Shown piece after piece: positions 51,301-63,377 of a stretch of DNA of 64,000 nt. Made by a program: the position numbers and the translations under genes. The DNA lies in assembly GCA_001247695.2 (NCBI GenBank), contig LGRX02035501.1, forward strand, positions 1-64,000. The letters run 5' to 3'. Position 1 is the first letter of the stretch. Each line of letters starts with the position of its first letter. Under the pieces are notes generated by a model. That model did no database searches. It was not told where the DNA came from and saw only the letters and a program-made list of their open reading frames with translations. The DNA comes from Cymbomonas tetramitiformis (taxonomy: Eukaryota > Chlorophyta > Pyramimonadophyceae > Pyramimonadales > Pyramimonadaceae).

Positions 51301-54300
51301 CTGCAGATTCCTCATGAGCTGTGTCTGGGCGTCCCGCGCGACTCTCAACAGGTTCCGAGTCTGTGCCTCCAGGTGCTGAGCCTCCGCGGCTGCCAACCTA
51401 AGCTCCCTCCCACCCGAGGTACCCATCTCCTGCGCCACATTATCACCGAGATAACCCATCCCACAAACTCACGTCAGGCTGCGAGACCCCTTTGTAGGAG
51501 GTCTCTCTTCTCGGGCGGACCTAGCTGGCGTGCTCCTCTCCCCGAAGCCCAGAGGCCTGCCACAGCCGCAGCGGGCGCCTTCGACCACAGCGCTCCGGGC
51601 AGCATCCCCTACAAGCGCTAGCCAGTCCCCCCCTGTGCCTACTCTGCCTCCCGTTGCCTGTGTCACCCATTTGCCGCGTGCGCGCCGCCAGCAACCCGCA
51701 GCAAGGCAAAGGCGAGGCCATGCCACCTGTGCAGAGCTGCGTGCTGCGCCGAGTCCCCATCACGCGCTGGCATGCATGACCAAGGCCGCGCAGGGCCGAG
51801 CGGAGGCCACATCACGCGCTGGCATGCATGACCAAGGCCGCGCCGGGCCGAGCGGAGGCCACATCACGCGCTGGCATGCATGACCAAGGCCGCGCCGGGC
51901 CGAGCGGAGGCCCCATCACGCGCTGGCAGGCATGACCAAGGCCGCGCCGGGCCGAGCGGAGGCCCCATCACGCGCTGGCATGCATGACCAAGGCCGCGCC
52001 GGGCCGAGCGGAGGCCACATCACGCGCTGGCATGCATGACCAAGGCCGCGCCGGGCCGAGCGGAGGCCACATCACGCGAGCTGGCGTACGCCCGATAAAG
52101 ACGGCGCTGAGGTGCAGTGGTACCTGCCATCCGCTGCTCCCGGCGCCGCGCTGACCAAGACCGCGCCAGACCGGTGGCGGTCCCATCCGCGCTGGCAATG
52201 CATGGTCAAAAACCCCACGGCCGCTTCGAGGTGGAAGCGGAGCCTATCGCGCCAGTACTGTGATAAAGGCCGCGCCGAGGCAGAGGCGGAGGCCCATCGC
52301 CCGCGCCATGACCAGAGGCAGCGCCTGAGTGGCGGGATCTGCCCATCACCGCGCTGGCACAGGCATGATATCAGGCGCCTGCCTCAGGAGCCGAGCGGAT
52401 TGCCATCACGCGCCTGGCGGGCATGAACCCAGGCCGGCGCCAGGCTGAGAGCGGTGGAGCCCCATCCGCGCTGTGGCGCCGCGGCCAGGCCTGCGCCGGG
52501 CCATGGAGCCATCACGCTGTGCTGACAAGGCCGCGCCGGGCCGAGCGGAGGCCCCATCACGCGCTGGCATGCATGACCAAGGCCGCGCAGGGCCGAGCGG
52601 AGGCCACATCACGCGCTGGCATGCATGACCAAGGCCGCGCCGGGCCGAGCGGAGGCCACATCACGCGCTGGCATGCATGACCAAGGCCGCGCCGGGCCGA
52701 GCGGAGGCCCCATCACGCGCTGGCATGCATGACCAAGGCAGTGCCGGGCCGAGCGGAGGCCACATCATGCGCTGGCATGCATGACCAAGGCAGCGCCGGG
52801 CCGAGCGGAGGCCACATCAAGCATAGCCTGCAAGCGCAAGTGAGCGCGCACCTTTGAGCTCTCGCTGGCACATGTCATCTGGCCGTGCTCCGCCACCTGG
52901 CGCAGTTGAAGGATTTCAGCCCGTGCCACCTGTCACCTCCCCTCGAAGGCGCCCCAGAGCATATCAGAGGGTTTGCACTCGCCACCTGTAAATTGCCGGC
53001 TCGCTCATCACACGGCGCACACGGCCCGCGATCGTCCATCGTACGGCAGGCACGCACTTGGCCTCCTACGAGCTTTGTGCGCTGCAGGACAAACTCTGAG
53101 GATATCCGCTTCTTATGCAAATATAGGTCTCATCAGATGATCTGCTTTGGGTCACTCCGCTCTGGAGAGTGACACCTGAGGGTGGTGACGGCAAAGGCGG
53201 CTGTGCTGAGTGGCCTCGTTGCATGCATGCGATGACAGCAGGCCCGTGCAGGGTGCCATGGACAGACGTCTCAATGCACTGAAATGTTGGCGGGTGTCAT
53301 CCGATGGCAGAGACACCTTGACAGCCCTCTGACAGCCTTCACAGGTGTAACTCTTCCGACGTCAGGAGACTGCCGAGCACCATCAGGATTGGTTTGATCT
53401 GAAGGCCGGGAGCTGCGGAGAGTGACCTGAACCCTACCCAAGCTGACGGTAGTAAACCCTACAAATGAGCGAAGTGTCATCTCATCTGGTGCTCTGCCCT
53501 TTTGATTCACGGGCGTCATCGCCAAACCTCAAGCGGCCGCCTACGAGGCATCGCCCGCGACGAGGCAGATGCAGCAGCCCACGCGCACATCGAGGCCAAA
53601 AGTGGAATCCCAGCTAACTCCAGGACTGAGATAGCACATGCTGGGCCAGATCCGTTTAGACACATCTGCTGCCACAGCGCCCGCCGCGGATACGCGGGGG
53701 TGCTGCTGGGGGTGGAGGCCGGGCCGGAAGGTCACCCGGAGAGCATCTTCCGCCGCCGCCAGCTGCGCACAAGCTTCGCTCCGCTCGGCGCAGGCCTGCA
53801 GGCGGGACCGCGGCGCAGTGGACCGCCCACAGTGAGACACGCCGGGCTGATTCCTGCGGATGCACTAACGCACCCGAGCCAACAAACCGGCAAGCTGTGA
53901 TACTGTTTGTTTCCTAAATCGCATGGAGAAACCTTCATCCAACGGCCATCCATCTCCGCCACCGGGTCTGGCACAAGCGCGGCCATCCATCTCCGTTACC
54001 GGGCCCAGCATATCCCCGGGCATCTGTTTCCGCTCAGCTTCGGAACAATCCCGGCACAAGTGTGGCCATCCATCTCGTCCACCAGGCGCGGCACATCCGA
54101 TGGCCACCAGACTCGACGGAGCACGTACAGACTGGTGAAAGAAGTTGCAGCTCGGCCCTCCCGGAACCAGGAGCACCCCTCCGGTTCCTCCAGCTACCTC
54201 GTCAGCCTTCAGGACGAGTGCCTCGCCAGGCTCCGAGGGCAGCTGTGATTAGATCGCTGGCGGTCCAAGGGAGAGAGGGCGTGGCTGACGGTGCCGGCGG

Positions 54301-57300
54301 CACGTGCGCTCAAGCAGCATGGAGGCTCCGGGCGAAGGGCAGAGGCACGAAGGGGGGCAGGTCACCTGTGCACACGCGTGAGTCAAATGAGCACACCTGC
54401 AGACGCACCACACTCCACCGGCCGGTTCGTTATAGTTCGTTGTGGACAAGAGGTTGACGGGGACGGTGCGGGAATGGCATCGAGCAGGCTTGAGGACCGT
54501 GCTCAGGGGGACAGTTTGGGGGACAGTGCTCAGGGGGACAGTTTGGGGAGTGAAACCCATCTCCGATGTATTGTCGGAGTTCGGAGGGGAGGTGAGGGCG
54601 GATTTGCCCGAGGATGCTGCTGCGCACCTGGCCGCGCTGTTGACCAGTTCTTTCTGCAGGGACTCCGCGCGGCGGGCGTGAGCTTGCTGTGCATGGCGCG
54701 ATGTCTCCTCCGCCACAGAATATACCCCAATTCTCTGCACACCCGTTTCATACCCCAATTCTCTGCACGCCCGCCACGTGGTGCCCCACGAGCATCACCT
54801 CCGATGCCACGCACCCATCACCAGGCCCATCCATGACCTCTGACAGCGTCACAGGGAGGCGAGGTGACAGACCAGCGCACCGCGCCATCCATGACCTCTG
54901 ACAGCGTCACAAGGAGGCGAGGCGACAGACCAGCGCACCGCGCCATCCATGACCTCTCACAGTGTCACAAGGAGGCGAGGCGACAGACCGCAAGCCCATG
55001 ACACACGGCGGCGCCTCAACACGGATGCAAAACCCAGATGGCATTGGGCAGGGCAGGCGCCTGCATGCTGATCGCCGCTCCATCCAATCACAACGTGCCG
55101 GCATGCGCCTGTGACCCAATAACAACGTGCCGGCATACGCCCGACACAAACACAACGCGCCAGCATGCGCCCCATCCAATCACAACGCACCGGCATGCGC
55201 CCCATCCAATCGCACAACGCGCCGGCATGCGCCCCATGCAATCACAACGCGCCGACATGCGCCCCATCCGGCTCTTGCATTTCCTAAGGATCTGTCAACC
55301 GCTGCGAGAGGCCGGCCCCGAGTGGGCCTCACTTGCACTGCAGCCGCTCGGATCGCCTCGATCTCCTGTCCAAGACAACCCCCCAAGGCTATAGCTCTCT
55401 GCCATGTGGCCACCCCCCCGCCAAGTGCAACACCCGCCACTGCAAGGTGCAGCGATGTACCAGCAAAGTTACAAACGAATGGTCGAGGAACAGAGGGCAA
55501 TCCGCGGCCCCAGTAAAGGAACAGAGGGCAATCCGCGGCCCAGTCAAGGAGGCAGAGGGGCAATCGCGGCCCCAGTCAAGGAACAGAGGCAATCCGCGGC
55601 CCCAGTCAAGGAACAGAGAGAGGGAGCAATCCAGCGGCCCCAGTCAAAAGGAACAGAGGGGGCAATCCGCGGCCCCAGTCAGGAACAGAGGGCAATCAGC
55701 GGCCCCAGTCCAAGGAACAGAGGGAGCAATCCGCGGCCCCAGTCAAGGAACAGAGGGCAATCCGGCGGCCCCAGTCAAGGAACAAGAGGGCAATCCGCGG
55801 CCCCAGTCAAGGAACAGAGAGGGCAATCAGCGGCCCCAGTCAAGGAACAGAGGGCAATCAGCGGCCCCAGTCAGGGAACAGAGGGCAATCCAGCGGCCCC
55901 AGTCAGGAACAGAGGGCAATCCGCGGCCCCAGTCAAGGAACAGAGGGCAATCCGCGGCCCCAGTCAAGGAACAGAGGGCAATCCGCGGCCCCAGTCAAGG
56001 AACAGAGGGCAATCCGCGGCCCTGGTACACAAACCTGCGCAGCGTTGTCGAATTGGCGAATGCGCGCCGCGAGCTCCTCTCTGGCACGCTCTCCGTCTGC
56101 ACCCCGCAAAGCCTGACCTCAGGGCGCAAGAATCCTATTGCTACTCGATAGCCTTACATCGGCCTGCATTGCCCTCCTCGCCAGGCATGCTTCACGTCAA
56201 GCGTGCTCAAAGTCAGGCATGCTCCTCGCCAGGCATGCTCCACGTCAGGCATGATCCATGTCAGACATGCTCCACGTCAAGCATGCTCCATTCGGGCATG
56301 CTCCACGTCGGACATGTTCCACGTCTGGCATGCTCCACGTGAGACATGCTCCACGTCGGACATGTTCCACGTCTGGCATGCTCCACGTGAGACATGCTCC
56401 ATGTCAGGCATGCTCCACGTCAGGCATGCTCCATTCGGACATGCTCCACGTCAGGCATGCACCACGTCAGGCATGCTCCACGTCGGACATGCTCCACGGC
56501 AGGCATGCTCCACGACAGGCATGCTCCACGTCAGGCATGCTCCACGTCGGACATGCTCCACGTCAGGCATGCTCCTCGCCAGGCATGCTCCACGTCAAAG
56601 ACATGCTCCACGTCGGACATGTTCTACGTCGGACATGTTCCACGTCTGGCATGCTCCACGTGAGACATGCTCCATGTCAGGCATGCTCCACGTCAGGCAT
56701 GCTCCATTCGGACATGCTCCACGTCAGGCATGCACCACGTCAGGCATGCTCCACGTCGGACATGCTCCACGGCAGGCATGCTCCACGACAGGCATGCTCC
56801 ACGTCAGGCATGCTCCACGTCGGACATGCTCCACGTCAGGCATGCTCCACGTCGGACATGCTCCACGTCAGGCATGCTCCACGTCAGGCATGCTCCACGT
56901 CAGGCATGCTCCACGTCAGGCATGCTCCACGTCAGACATGCTCCACGTCAGGCATGCTCCACGTCAGACATGCTCCACGTCCTTAACGCGCACATGCAAG
57001 ACCACCTGGTTTGCCTTTGATCGGTGGGGAGCGGGGCGCCTGCCTTCACTGTGTGCCGTGGTCTCCTGCAGCTCCTGACGAAGGCGCCTTAGCTGCTGGG
57101 CATGCATGTCTGACAGCTGCGCCTTCTCCTCGCGCCATGCACCCAGCGCGGCCTCGTGCTCTGAAGCGCTCTGTCGGGAACGTTCCCGCCAGCCCTTCAC
57201 TCCTCAGCACTGCGAGCGCCGCCCTTGCTCCGTGATCCCATGCGAGCGAGCGCCCTCTTGCAGCGCCTCTCAGCCCCCCCCCCAGGAATGCACCCCCTGG

Positions 57301-60220
57301 CGATGAGTTGTCTCACCCTCGCCTTCTCCTCACAGACATCCTGCAGCTTCGCCTCAAGCCTGACCACCTGCGCACGCCACAGGCAACCCTTGCGTGTGAC
57401 GCTACCGTCGGTCTGCTGTCCCCGAATCACGGATGGGCAGCAGCACACCGCCCCGTTGATGCTGAGTGTGTGCCATGAGATGCGCACCGCCCGGCGATGG
57501 AAAGCCTGGACGATCCCAGCCCAATTGCATTGGAGGAAGAATGCTGACGGTGCCCGGGCAGGAAAGTTCCAAGGAATCGAGGCGCCGGCCAGGCCGATAA
57601 TCTCGCACGCGCCGCGGGATGAGGCACCTGCAGCTTGTGCTCCTCCAGATGCTCCGCGGCGCGGCGCTTCTCCGCGACCTTGCGCTCGGCCTCCGCCAGG
57701 CGCCTCTCCAGCGCGGCGCGGTCTGTGCCACAGCAGAGCACCGCCAGAGTTGACCGCAGGGACCGGCGCATGAGAGGATTCCACCAGGTGGATCAGAGCT
57801 CCGCACGAGCATCTTCCATCACTCAGTGTGATCCGATTTCCTTGGATGTGCGCAGGTTCTCCCCCCTCGAGCAAACATTCAGGCCAAGGCCCAGGGGAGG
57901 ACCCCTCTTGGCACCAAAAGGGAGGTTGCACCCCTCCGGGTGGCTACACACACTGCTGGCGCCGAGGTGGCTGCCGCTCCGGCAACTCAAGGCAGCACCG
58001 CATGGCGAGGATCACGCTGTGGGATCCACAACCGACGGTGCAGCATTCAATTCCGAGGACCAAGAGGACGCCTCGAGGGCGCTCGTGGGAGTCTCCCCAG
58101 AGGAGGGCCACGTGGCGAACTCACGGTGGCGCGTCTCATCGAGGTGCTTGTGTGTGATTTGGTGCGCTTGCTCCACGACATGTACTCGCCGCTGCAAAGT
58201 CCGGGCCTCCTCCTGTCACCGCCAGCACCCACACTGACAGCCTTGCACGATCTCCAAGGGTCAATGAGTTCAAGCGCCGTACCGTCTTGGACTCCCCCCT
58301 AACGCCTTCCTCCCTGTTATATGGGCAGCAGTCGCACCTGCAAATCGAGTGCCACCAGCTCCGCATCTCTCTTTGATTTCTGCCCAGAACCAGAACGAGG
58401 CCCCTCGGTTTCTCAGCACAATACTGCGCAACCCAGGGATCTTTTCCAGGGCCCCTCCCAAGAGCCCCTCCCAAGAGAGCCCCTCCCAAGAGAGCCCCTC
58501 CCAAGGGGCCCCTCCCAAGGCCCCTCCCAAGGGAGCCCCTCCCCAAGAGCCCCTCCCAGAGCCCACATCCCAAGGCGCCCCTCCCAACCCTCCCAGAGCC
58601 CACTCCCAAGGGGCCCCTCCCAGAGGCCCCTCCCAAGGCCCCTGCCAAGGAGGCCCCTCCCAAGGCCCCTCCCAGGAGGCCCCTCCCCAGAGGCCCCTCC
58701 CAAGGCGCCCTCCCAGCCCTCCCAAGGCCCCTCCCAAGGGGCCCCTCCCAGGCCCCTGCCAAGAGGCCCCTCCCAGAGCCCCTCCCGAGAGCCCCTCCCA
58801 AGAGAGCCCCTCCCAAGAGAGCCCCTCCCAAGAGAGCCCCTCCCAAGAGCCCCTCCCAAGAGCCCCCATCAAGAGCTCCGGGTGCCTCCTGGGAGGCGCT
58901 CACAAGGGTGCCTCCTGGGGGACCTCCTGGGAGGCGCTCCCGCAGCCCCGATGCCGCAGATTGCAAAGCCACTTGTTGTGATTAGGGGAGGCTGGCTTCG
59001 CACTGGCCGGGTGGCAGCAAGCTGGTCTTGCAACTAAAGTGAGGTGATGCACCTCGAGCTCAGAGACGTGTCCACGACTCCTTGCCGCGGCGTCAGAGGC
59101 CTCCGCTGCTGCACTCCCAGCACACTCGCCCTGCCACAGTGCGATACAACAACTCAACTGCCAGTTGAAAACTATCTGCTCCGCTTGCCACGTTGGCAGC
59201 TGCCCGTGAACAGGACTCCGCACTCTCTGCTGTGCTCCGCTTGCCACGTTGGCAGCTGCCCGTGAACAGGACTCCGCACTCTCTGTTGTGCTCCGCTTGC
59301 CACGTTGGCAGCTGCCCGTGAACAGGACTCTGCACTCTCTGCTGTGCTCCGCTTGCCACGTTGGCAGCTGCCCGTGAACAGGACTCCGCACTCTCTGTTG
59401 TGCTCCGCTTGCCACGTTGGCAGCTGCCCGTGAAGAGGACTCCACACTCTCTGCTGTGCTCCGCTTGCCAGCACGGACACGCTATACTTTGCAAGTGACA
59501 TGCGCTCAAAGGTGCGCACTTCTTCTTTGAGCTCAGCGATTCGATCTTCCGCCGCTTTGCGCCCCCGTTGCTGCTCCAGCATTTCTCTCTGCGGCTCCCA
59601 GCAGCCTCCACTCGCGCCGAACTTGGTTCCTCACGGTGCGCTAAGTGGAGGAGGCTCGCGAAGGCTGCTGGCCAAGCACAGTGCAGAAGCCGCTGGGCGG
59701 AGCAGCGACAGCAGGAGGCTCCGAGGTCAGGCGGGAAGCCTTGGCCCGGCTTCGACTCTTCAGACTGAGCGGTCGCCTTTGCGGGCAGCGAGCGACTCTG
59801 ATACTGAGTGGGAGTCTCTTCATGATTCGTCCCATGCAACTGTGACGCGTAGATTGCATCACGTCCTCGATGCTTTGGGCACTCTGCAAATATGCACGGC
59901 AGCTGAAACCTGCTTCCTAAGCTCATTCATCTGCATAAGCCCTTCCAAAAAGCAGGGTGATGAAGTCCTGAGTCCCATCGAGAATTGCAACGAGAGGTTG
60001 CCTCCGACACCCTTTCGACTCTATTTAGGTTCTAAGGCTTGCTTGTGAGGGAATATTAGGATCCGTCTTGTCGGAGTGGGAACCGAAAGTTGATAAACGG
60101 ATAGGTCTCCAAAAAATTGAGTGTCACCGACCATACCTTTAATTCCGTTGCAATTCCACCGAGCAGTTTGTTTTCAGCTTTGTACTCGCTGAGTCTCTCA
60201 ATAAGTTGCGCACGGGTCAT
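51301..60220 (-). CDS. Multi-exon coiled-coil protein with minisatellite introns
   Basis: Supported exons, 5' to 3' on the minus strand: 60220-60137, 59588-59488, 59113-59053, 58191-58125, 57722-57628, 57367-57317, 57170-57050, 56096-56035, 55365-55333, then less certain about 54680-54628, 53795-53736 and 51397-51301. ATG at 60220 (MTRAQLIERLSEYKAENKLL). Splice phases agree across the first nine exons with GT..AG ends; the 59113 acceptor is the weakest. The exons read as one heptad-rich helix: RKAAEDRIAELKEEVRTFERM, AALERRLAEAERKVAEKRRA, VVRLEAKLQDVCEEKARV, SASEHEAALGAWREEKAQL, ERAREELAARIRQFDNA, LAAAEAQHLEAQTRNLLRV. After 55333 phases do not all match, so exons are missing from the model and the 3' end is unknown. 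Likely a structural coiled-coil protein (cytoskeleton, basal body or transport); no family assigned. Confidence 0.55.
51758..52830. repeat. 52-bp minisatellite, two blocks
   Basis: CATCACGCGCTGGCATGCAT, then GACCAAGGCCGCGCCGGGCC, then GAGCGGAGGCCA, repeats about six times at 51758-52080 and about six times at 52540-52820, with degenerate copies between. It lies within the coiled-coil gene region. Confidence 0.9.
54828..54990. repeat. About 60-bp tandem repeat, three copies
   Basis: gacctctgacagcgtcacaa, then ggaggcgaggcgacagacca, then gcgcaccgcgccatccat. Confidence 0.85.
55080..55268. repeat. About 30-bp tandem repeat, about six copies
   Basis: caatcacaacgcgccggcat, then gcgccccatc, with variation. 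Confidence 0.85.
55480..56030. repeat. About 31-bp minisatellite, about 18 copies
   Basis: GGAACAGAGGGCAATCCGCG, then GCCCCAGTCAA. It fills the intron between exons 56035 and 55365. Confidence 0.9.
56180..56985. repeat. 16-bp minisatellite, about 50 copies
   Basis: CCACGTCAGGCATGCT with CGGACATG variants; higher-order duplication of a roughly 260-bp block (from about 56390 and again from about 56660). It fills the intron between exons 57050 and 56096. Open frames across it are artefacts of the repeat. Confidence 0.9.
58440..58870. repeat. CCCCTCCCAAGAG minisatellite
   Basis: Irregular 13-18 bp units of gagcccctcccaag. It lies in the intron between exons 59053 and 58191. Strong C/G strand asymmetry. 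Confidence 0.9.
59178..59462. repeat. 56-bp minisatellite, about five copies
   Basis: TGCTCCGCTTGCCACGTTGG, then CAGCTGCCCGTGAACAGGAC, then TCCGCACTCTCTGCTG. It fills the intron between exons 59488 and 59113. Confidence 0.9.
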
Positions 60221-60844
60221 GTTCGTCAACTGCGTCGCAGCATACAATAATGTTTAGCCAGTCAGGATGAAGATGATAAGTGTTTGAAAGGAAACTGAAG
60301 TTTTAGGAATCAACTTGACGTGATAAGAAAACTCGGAAGCAGAACACGGTTTCTTACCTCTACAGGCATCGGGGGTGAAGGCGAAGAATCTACAGTCGTC
60401 ATGTTAACTGCGAATTTCGTTGTTTTGGTGAAAATACAGATCCTTAGTGCAGGTGTCGTCACCCTAAACGCGCAATTAGGCCCAAAAAAGAATGCGTATC
60501 AAGCAGTTGAAGACGCAAGTTCAACCGCATACAACTTGAAACCTCTGACACGATCTTCCTGGTTATGCCAATTAGATTGCACACGCCCAACAGTTCTATT
60601 GTGCTGGCCAGATGAAACCGCTGACGTTTGCCCGATGCACTGCCAGCTGTCATATGAAACGAGCGTGTCCGAATTCCACCAGAATATCATACCACGTAAA
60701 TAAATTCATGTTACTCCGAATGATTTTCAGCCAACTCAGTCTTGGGGGCTAATCACTGCACTTTGGAAGAAAGTATCTTCATTTTCCTTCTTGGCGGAAG
60801 TAACTTTCAACTTCCGGAACTATCGAGAATGCTCGAAGCCCACA
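60221..60844. other. Intergenic 5' of the coiled-coil gene
   Basis: Likely holds its promoter; no clear TATA box. No other gene supported. Confidence 0.4.
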
Positions 60845-61090
60845 TTAATAAGAGAAAGGTGTCGATGGCTCGAGCAACATCAATAGCTCCTCGATACTGA
60901 GACATGGACTTGCAGATGCGTACACTTCCGTTATACAAATCTCTTGCATATCTGTAACCACATGCTTCACCTCCACTATTCGTTGATCAATGGGCGGACG
61001 AATGCCTGCAAATATTTGAACACCCTCGCCTGATGATCTGCACACGTATTCGTTGCGAAAACATATGAACAGCTCAACATCAGCTGGCAT
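60845..61090 (-). CDS. Possible terminal exon of unknown protein
   Basis: The minus frame reads ELFICFRNEYVCRSSGEGV, RPPIDQRIVEVKHVV, MQEICITEVYAS, SIEELLMLLEPSTPF and stops at 60845. Composition is protein-like, but the upstream part runs into the CATGACATG microsatellite, so only the 3' part is credible. Confidence 0.3.
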   Translation of the reverse strand: MPADVELFICFRNEYVCRSSGEGVQIFAGIRPPIDQRIVEVKHVVTDMQEICITEVYASASPCLSIEELLMLLEPSTPFSY

Positions 61091-61095
61091 GGCAT

Positions 61096-61378
61096 GGCAT
61101 GGCATGACATGACATGACATGACATGACTAATATTTTTATTATCCCGGACGGCCCAAATCGGCCCCCGGCTACCAAATAATTTACGGTGTCTCCTACCCC
61201 TAAAACTCAACGTCCAAATCAACAAACAAGGCTTGTAGACTAGGCTAACTGCAAATCACAACAGGACATCCGCTACTGTGTCACTATCTCCACGGATGAG
61301 TAATAACTATAGCTAGCAACTAATAATCTCCGTATACATGACATGACAATGACAAGACAATAGACATGACATGACATG
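61096..61378. repeat. CATGACATG microsatellite tracts
   Basis: ggcatggcatgg grading to catgacatgac at 61086-61130 and again at 61335-61378, similar to 9268-9372. Confidence 0.85.
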
Positions 61379-61390
61379 ATTACAAAAAGG

Positions 61391-63377
61391 GTAAGGGTAG
61401 ATGCGCCGGAGGTTCACGGAACATGACAGAGTCATCGCGACTGTCATGTGACGGAATCACAGGTTCGATGAGACACAGCCGGCGAACCGGTTTTTTAATT
61501 CATTTCTTCTGATTTCATGCCAAGCCCATTGATCACGCGATTTGCTATGACACTATTTTCGTACTTAAGTCTACAGTATCGTTCGCGGTCCGTTAACTTG
61601 AGCTTGACCACACTAAGAAAGAAGGTTGGCGCCCACAACCGTCAGAAACAATCCTTCGCCTAACAGGGCGAGCAGTCTGTGAGGCTGCTATGATACTTTC
61701 CTGAATTGTTCACGTGTTTTGCTTGTGATATTTGTTTTGCGTCTTGCTGTTTCATCATTCGACGGAGTGTGCAGGTGGGATTAGCAGCGCATGTTTTGTA
61801 AAGCAACTTTCCCTTTTCGCCAATAGGCACGCACCTCGTGATGTGGGATTCTAAGTTGGCATTTGTCAACTTAGCTTGGGATGAAACCCAACCACATCGG
61901 ACTCGTGGTCACTTGTTCACTTGGTCACCTTGAATATGTAAACAAAGTTTGAGGAGCAACGACTTAGTATAAGGCATCGGCTGTTTTATTTTTATGGGTT
62001 TGTAGCTAATTTGCGACCTCTTGAGGTGTGGAAGTCGAGGTTGGTGTATGCCAACCTTGCTTGGGCTCAAACCCAACCACATCGGACTCATCTCATTCAC
62101 ACTTTTTTTAACTTCACTGCCATGTGTTATATGTTTTTTGTTGAAGTTGGGATGGGTCTTAGGCTGATTTCTTTTTTGGGTTTGAAGTTATTATCTTCGA
62201 AGTTATTATCTTCGAACCCAAAAAGAAATTCAGCCATTCCCTTGGAGCCACGCAATACACCTCACACTTGGTAGTTGTATTGCTTGAACATACTTCTATT
62301 GATACACACAACGACGAAGCCGCAGGTTGCGTAAAGGTTAAGGTATGTAAGCAAAGATGATTGGAGTGTACGCACTTTCCGTGAACCCAAAAACGAATTC
62401 AACCTAAGACTATGATATAATCCTCACATAAGACGCAACTTTGCATAACTACTGAAGCTACATCAAAGATATCAATATGAGTCCGATGTGGTTGGGTTTG
62501 AGCCCAAGCAAGGTTGGCATACACCAACCTCGATTTCCACACCTCAAGAGGTCGCAAATTAGCTACAAACCCATAAAAATAAAACAGCCGATGCCTTGTA
62601 CTAAGTCGTTGCTCCTCAAACTTTGCTTACATATTCAAGGTGACCAAATGAACAAGTGACCACGAGTCCGATGTGGTTGGGTTTCATCCCAAGCTAAGTT
62701 GACAAATGCCAACTTAGAATCCCACATCACGAGGTGCGTGCCTATTGGCGAAAAGGGAAAGTTGCTTTACAAAACATGCGCTGCTAATCCCACCTGCACA
62801 CTCCGTCGAACGATGAAACAGCAAGACGCAAAACAAATATCACAAGCAAAACACGTGAACAATTCAAGTATCATAGCAGCCGCACAGACTGCTCGCCCTG
62901 TTAGGCGAAGGATTGTTTCTGACGGTTGTGGGCGTCAACCTTCTTTCTTAGTGTGGTCAAGCTCAAGTCAACGGACCGCGAACGATAGGGGTGCCCAACT
63001 AAAGCTGAGCCGTCCAATATTTTCAGATCGTGAACATCGGAAGGTCCGAAGAGATTTCTGGGGAGCGACGAAGGAATATATCATATTTTGATCTCTAGCA
63101 TGTCGGCTTTTTGATATGGACTGTCGGATTCGGGAAATTACCCGTGTTAAAAATGAACGGACCGTTTTAAGTTGTGCAGCTCTAGCGAACGATACTGTAG
63201 AGTTAAGTACGAAAATAGTGTCATAGCAAATCGCGTGATCAATGGGCTTGGCATGAAATCAGAAGAAATGAATTAAAAAACCGGGTCGCCGGCTGTGTCT
63301 CATCGAACCTGTGATTCCGTCACATGACAGTCGCGATGACTCTGTCATGTTCCGTGAACCTCCGGCGCATCTACCCT
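61391..63377. mobile_element. Large foldback: about 0.7-kb inverted repeat arms, 385-bp centre
   Basis: Left arm 61391-62091 is the reverse complement of the right arm 62477-63377, apart from scattered substitutions and a 199-bp insertion in the right arm. Inner ends meet at ATGAGTCCGATGTGG; outer ends at gggtaagggtagatg/catctacccttaccc. The centre (62092-62476) has a smaller hairpin around ttattatcttcgaa at about 62176-62225. Short frames in the arms mirror each other and look non-coding. Probably a foldback-type transposon or an inverted duplication. Confidence 0.8.
62986..63184. mobile_element. 199-bp hAT-type MITE with 8-bp target duplication
   Basis: The ends TAGGGGTGCCCAACT and AGTTGTGCAGCTCTA are imperfect 15-bp inverted repeats of hAT type. 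It is flanked by GCGAACGA at 62978-62985 and 63185-63192. The left arm of the foldback has the same site without insertion (tcgttcgc at 61579-61586), which proves insertion after the arms formed. No coding capacity. Confidence 0.9.

Noticed and set aside
55480..56985. Long open frames over the 31-bp and 16-bp arrays and an array resembling CRISPR
   Set aside because: Repeats are contiguous without unique spacers, and frames stay open only because unit lengths lack stops. Eukaryotic minisatellites explain both.
58136..59037. Gly/Trp/Leu- or Pro/Ser-rich long frames on both strands
   Set aside because: They are read-through of the CCCCTCCCAAGAG array inside an intron; composition follows the repeat and not a protein.
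61660..63091. Mirror-image small ORFs in the inverted repeat arms
   Set aside because: Both arms show the same short frame only because they are reverse complements; frames are interrupted and lack domains.
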